Positions 6,477 through 8,420 of a DNA stretch of 8,420 nucleotides are shown here, in pieces (the stretch's first letter is position 1; each line of letters starts with the position of its first letter). The stretch is from Chitinispirillaceae bacterium (GTDB taxonomy: Bacteria; Fibrobacterota; Chitinivibrionia; Chitinivibrionales; Chitinispirillaceae). A program made the position numbers and the translations under genes. The stretch is from contig JAFGDP010000119.1 in NCBI GenBank assembly GCA_016932075.1, positions 1 through 8,420 on the forward strand, in the 5' to 3' direction. The notes under the pieces are model-generated. The model ran no database searches. It had not been told where the DNA came from and was given only the letters and a program-made list of their open reading frames with translations.

Positions 6477-6704
6477 ATGATCAAAGATATGCTGGAACTC
6501 GATCTTGAAAAGCTGGAAAACAGGGGCATTTCGCGCTACAAGGCGGTGCTCATGGCCTCAAAGGAGGCGCGTTTTGTCAATGATCAGTTGAAGCTCGGCA
6601 TTATCAACACAAAAGAAAAACCCACCTCGGTCTCTCTCAAATGGCTTTTTGAAGGCAGGGTGGTTGAATCCGAGGACCCGCCCCAGGTGGGAACAGAATC
6701 CTAG
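6477..6704 (+). CDS. rpoZ: DNA-directed RNA polymerase omega subunit
   Basis: The 75-residue protein is the omega subunit, which helps fold and hold beta-prime in RNA polymerase and in many bacteria helps form a (p)ppGpp site. The diagnostic stretch is SRYKAVLMASKEARFVND (19-36), matching the omega consensus R-Y-x-x-V-x-x-A-x-K-x-A-R. It is followed by KEKPTSVSLKWLFEGRV (47-62), the usual second conserved block, and an acidic tail. Length fits the shorter omega proteins. The start follows the strong ribosome site at 6464-6470; the upstream in-frame ATG at 6438 would add 13 residues (MSRARQARPGGAI) with no omega-like character. The gene lies 35 bases after yicC and its stop codon directly abuts the coaBC ATG. 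The rpoZ-coaBC pair is a widespread operon arrangement and supports the call. Confidence 0.9.
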   Translation: MIKDMLELDLEKLENRGISRYKAVLMASKEARFVNDQLKLGIINTKEKPTSVSLKWLFEGRVVESEDPPQVGTES

Positions 6705-7889
6705 ATGCGTCGGGCTGCGCGAATCCTTGTCGGTATTACCGGCGGAATCGCCGCCTACAAGGTTCCGCAGCTGATCCGGCTTCTCAGGAAACAGGGCGCT
6801 GAAATAAAAGCGGTCTGTACCCCGGACGCACTCGCATTTATCGGGTCCGAGACGCTCCGCACCGTGTGCGGCCACCCTCTTTACCGCGATGGGATTTCGT
6901 ACTACGATGCTATAGAACATGTACGCCTCGCCGAATGGGCGGACCTTTTCCTCATCTGCCCGGCGACCGCCAATACCATTGCAAAGATCGCTCACGGCAT
7001 CGCCGATAACCTGCTGACCACCCTCGCTCTTTCACTTCCTTCCCGCCGGCTGCTTATAGCGCCTGCAATGAATGCCGTCATGTGGCAGAACGCGGTGACA
7101 CAGGAAAACATCGCACTGCTTGAAAAACGGGGCTGTATCGTGCTTCCGGTCGGCGAGGGAGAGCTCGCCTGCGCGAGCGAAGGACCGGGACGCATGCTTG
7201 AAATCGACCAGATTGCTGATGCGGCGCTCGCCCATGCTTCGCCGCACGGCGCGCTGGCCGGAAAGCGCCTGCTCATCGCTTCCGGGGCGACCGAAGAGCC
7301 GCTCGATCCGGTACGGGTGATCACCAACCGCTCGTCCGGAAAAATGGGGGCGGCGCTCGCGCGGGCAGCCCTGCAACAGGGTGCCAAGGTGGTGGTGGTC
7401 AGCGGTCCGGCAAGGCACGCGCCTCCCTATGGGGCGCGCGTCGTGCAGGTCACCACCGCAGACGAGATGCGGCGCGCAATGGAAAAAGAGTTCACGGCGG
7501 CCGATATCTGCATCATGGCCGCTGCCGTGAGCGATTTCAGACCGGTGCGAAAGATGTCGCACAAGGTCAGGCGGCGGGACAAGGGGCGGATTGCGATCGA
7601 ATTGGCTCCGAATCCCGATATCGCCGCCCTGCTTGGCAAACGTAAGGGTAAGCGTTGCCTGGTCGGTTTCGCGCTTGAAACGCGGGAAGGGGAGGCGTCG
7701 GCCCGGGCCAAAATGAAGAGGAAGCGGTGCGACATGATGATCCTCAATCGCGCGCACGAAGCGCTGGGACGAGACGACACGCGTATAACCATCCTTACTG
7801 CCGACGGCAGCGCTCAGAAATTCCCGGTTATGGCCAAGACAGAGGCGGCCGTGATCATCATGCAGCATATTGCTGCGCTGGTGGGCTAG
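6705..7889 (+). CDS. coaBC: Bifunctional phosphopantothenoylcysteine decarboxylase / phosphopantothenate-cysteine ligase
   Basis: This 394-residue cytoplasmic enzyme performs two steps of coenzyme A synthesis: CoaB joins cysteine to 4'-phosphopantothenate (CTP-dependent in bacteria), and CoaC decarboxylates the product with FMN. The CoaC half (1 to about 180) shows GITGGIAAYK (10-19), catalytic H72 in EHVRLAEWAD, the AMNAVMW motif (121-127, N123) and the flap cysteine C156 in GELACASEGPGRM. The CoaB half (from about 186) shows ASGATEEPLDPVR (192-204), TNRSSGKMG (207-215, with N208 corresponding to Asn210 of E. coli), VSDFRP (275-280), candidate lysine K287, and PNPDIAALL with LVGFALET (319-326). 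Both active sites appear intact. The usual GPT of CoaB is GAT here (A195), a small departure. Length is normal (E. coli 406). It starts on the base after the rpoZ stop with no clear Shine-Dalgarno sequence, consistent with coupled translation, and the glycosylase gene follows four bases after its stop. Confidence 0.97.
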   Translation: MRRAARILVGITGGIAAYKVPQLIRLLRKQGAEIKAVCTPDALAFIGSETLRTVCGHPLYRDGISYYDAIEHVRLAEWADLFLICPATANTIAKIAHGIADNLLTTLALSLPSRRLLIAPAMNAVMWQNAVTQENIALLEKRGCIVLPVGEGELACASEGPGRMLEIDQIADAALAHASPHGALAGKRLLIASGATEEPLDPVRVITNRSSGKMGAALARAALQQGAKVVVVSGPARHAPPYGARVVQVTTADEMRRAMEKEFTAADICIMAAAVSDFRPVRKMSHKVRRRDKGRIAIELAPNPDIAALLGKRKGKRCLVGFALETREGEASARAKMKRKRCDMMILNRAHEALGRDDTRITILTADGSAQKFPVMAKTEAAVIIMQHIAALVG

Positions 7890-7893
7890 GCGC

Positions 7894-8420
7894 ATGAAGG
7901 GACGAACTCTGTTCGCAGCATACCTGCGTCAGCAGAAGGAGTTGTCCCTGCCGGACATTCCGGTTTCCCGCGCGCTCGATACCACCGTTATCCCTCAGCT
8001 GTTTCCGGCCGCCAAAACCGTTGTGCCGGCACCAAGTTCGCCTGCACCGGCAGGATCCGGCGCCGCGCGGAAGATAGCATCGGACCGTCTGGCGCGGGTG
8101 CCGCTGCTCGTGGCAGCACCAGCCGGACCAGGGTCACAAGCCGCTATGCGGGAGGGAAAAAACCTGACGTTCGAGCAGAAGCGGGCGGTGTTCAAGGAGC
8201 TCTTTGCCGCGCGGTGCGAAGCGTGTCCTTTGGCGCGGACACGGCGCTCGTTCGTGTTCGGCGCCGGCAATGTCGATGCGTCGCTTATGATCATCGGCGA
8301 GGCGCCCGGTGCCGAGGAAGACCAGCAGGGTCTGCCGTTTGTCGGTGCGGCCGGACAACTCCTGACCGAGCTGTGCGCCTCGATTGCCCTGGACCGCAAA
8401 AAAGATATATTTATTACCAA
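7894..8420 (+). CDS. Family 4 (4Fe-4S) uracil-DNA glycosylase, 3'-truncated by window edge
   Basis: The frame stays open from the ATG at 7894 to the right edge (175 complete codons). Family 4 uracil-DNA glycosylases remove uracil from DNA to start base-excision repair and bind a 4Fe-4S cluster. Visible signatures are the first cluster cysteines CEAC (C108, C111) followed by PLARTRR, then FGAGNVDASLMIIGEAPGAEED (122-143) holding the uracil-binding motif GEAPG, and GLPFVGAAGQLL (146-157). The second cysteine pair and second catalytic motif lie beyond the window. The first 85 or so residues precede the domain: a hydrophilic start, then a Pro/Ala-rich low-complexity stretch (about 37-85). Many family members start close to the first CxxC, so this is an N-terminal extension; an internal ATG at 8146 (MREGKNLTFEQ) would give a standard-length protein. 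I keep 7894 because it is four bases after coaBC and the frame is open throughout. Family 5 is less likely. Confidence 0.88.
   Translation, partial: MKGRTLFAAYLRQQKELSLPDIPVSRALDTTVIPQLFPAAKTVVPAPSSPAPAGSGAARKIASDRLARVPLLVAAPAGPGSQAAMREGKNLTFEQKRAVFKELFAARCEACPLARTRRSFVFGAGNVDASLMIIGEAPGAEEDQQGLPFVGAAGQLLTELCASIALDRKKDIFIT

Noticed and set aside
6438..6704. Longer rpoZ form from the ATG at 6438, overlapping the yicC stop by ATGA.
   Set aside because: The added 13 residues are not omega-like, and the strong ribosome site at 6464-6470 points to 6477. Coupled use of both starts cannot be excluded.
7032..7895. 287-residue minus-strand open frame opposite coaBC.
   Set aside because: It lies antisense to a well-conserved gene, is Arg/His-rich, and shows no motif; typical antisense shadow.

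Overview
The window (about 55% GC by eye) is a densely packed stretch of bacterial housekeeping chromosome. I see no rRNA, tRNA, CRISPR array, insertion sequence or phage gene. The organism is most likely a Gram-negative member of the FCB superphylum, possibly Fibrobacterota or a relative. Three things point there: a PorQ/PorV-type outer-membrane protein, an Fmt whose active-site strand reads VVVAFRILP (the form I associate with Bacteroidota and Chlorobi rather than the Y-G-x-I-L-P form of E. coli), and several genes without a clear Shine-Dalgarno sequence. The phylum call is an inference of modest confidence.

Region 1 (1-2617, + strand) looks like a cell-envelope operon: a TPR protein cut by the window's left edge, a LolB-like lipoprotein whose ATG overlaps the TPR stop codon, and a PorQ-like outer-membrane beta-barrel protein 17 bases further on. 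Together they suggest lipoprotein or protein handling at the outer membrane.

Region 2 (2633-3022, - strand) is one small gene convergent with the porQ-like gene. It encodes a cysteine-rich zinc-ribbon-like N-terminus joined to a C-terminal domain resembling the Tudor-like C-terminal domain of UvrD/PcrA helicases. It is the least familiar gene here and the best candidate for something undescribed. A 167-base divergent intergenic region separates it from fmt.

Region 3 (3190-5438, + strand) holds fmt and rsmB, overlapping by ATGA: initiator-tRNA formylation and 16S rRNA cytosine methylation. The def gene that often precedes fmt is absent.

Region 4 (5439-8420, + strand) begins with a 127-base intergenic region carrying the best promoter-like sequence in the window. 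It continues with yicC (RNase-related), rpoZ (RNA polymerase omega), coaBC (coenzyme A synthesis) and the start of a family 4 uracil-DNA glycosylase cut by the right edge. From rpoZ on the genes are spaced by 0-4 bases. The gmk gene that commonly sits between yicC and rpoZ is missing. No gene-free stretch exceeds 170 bases.
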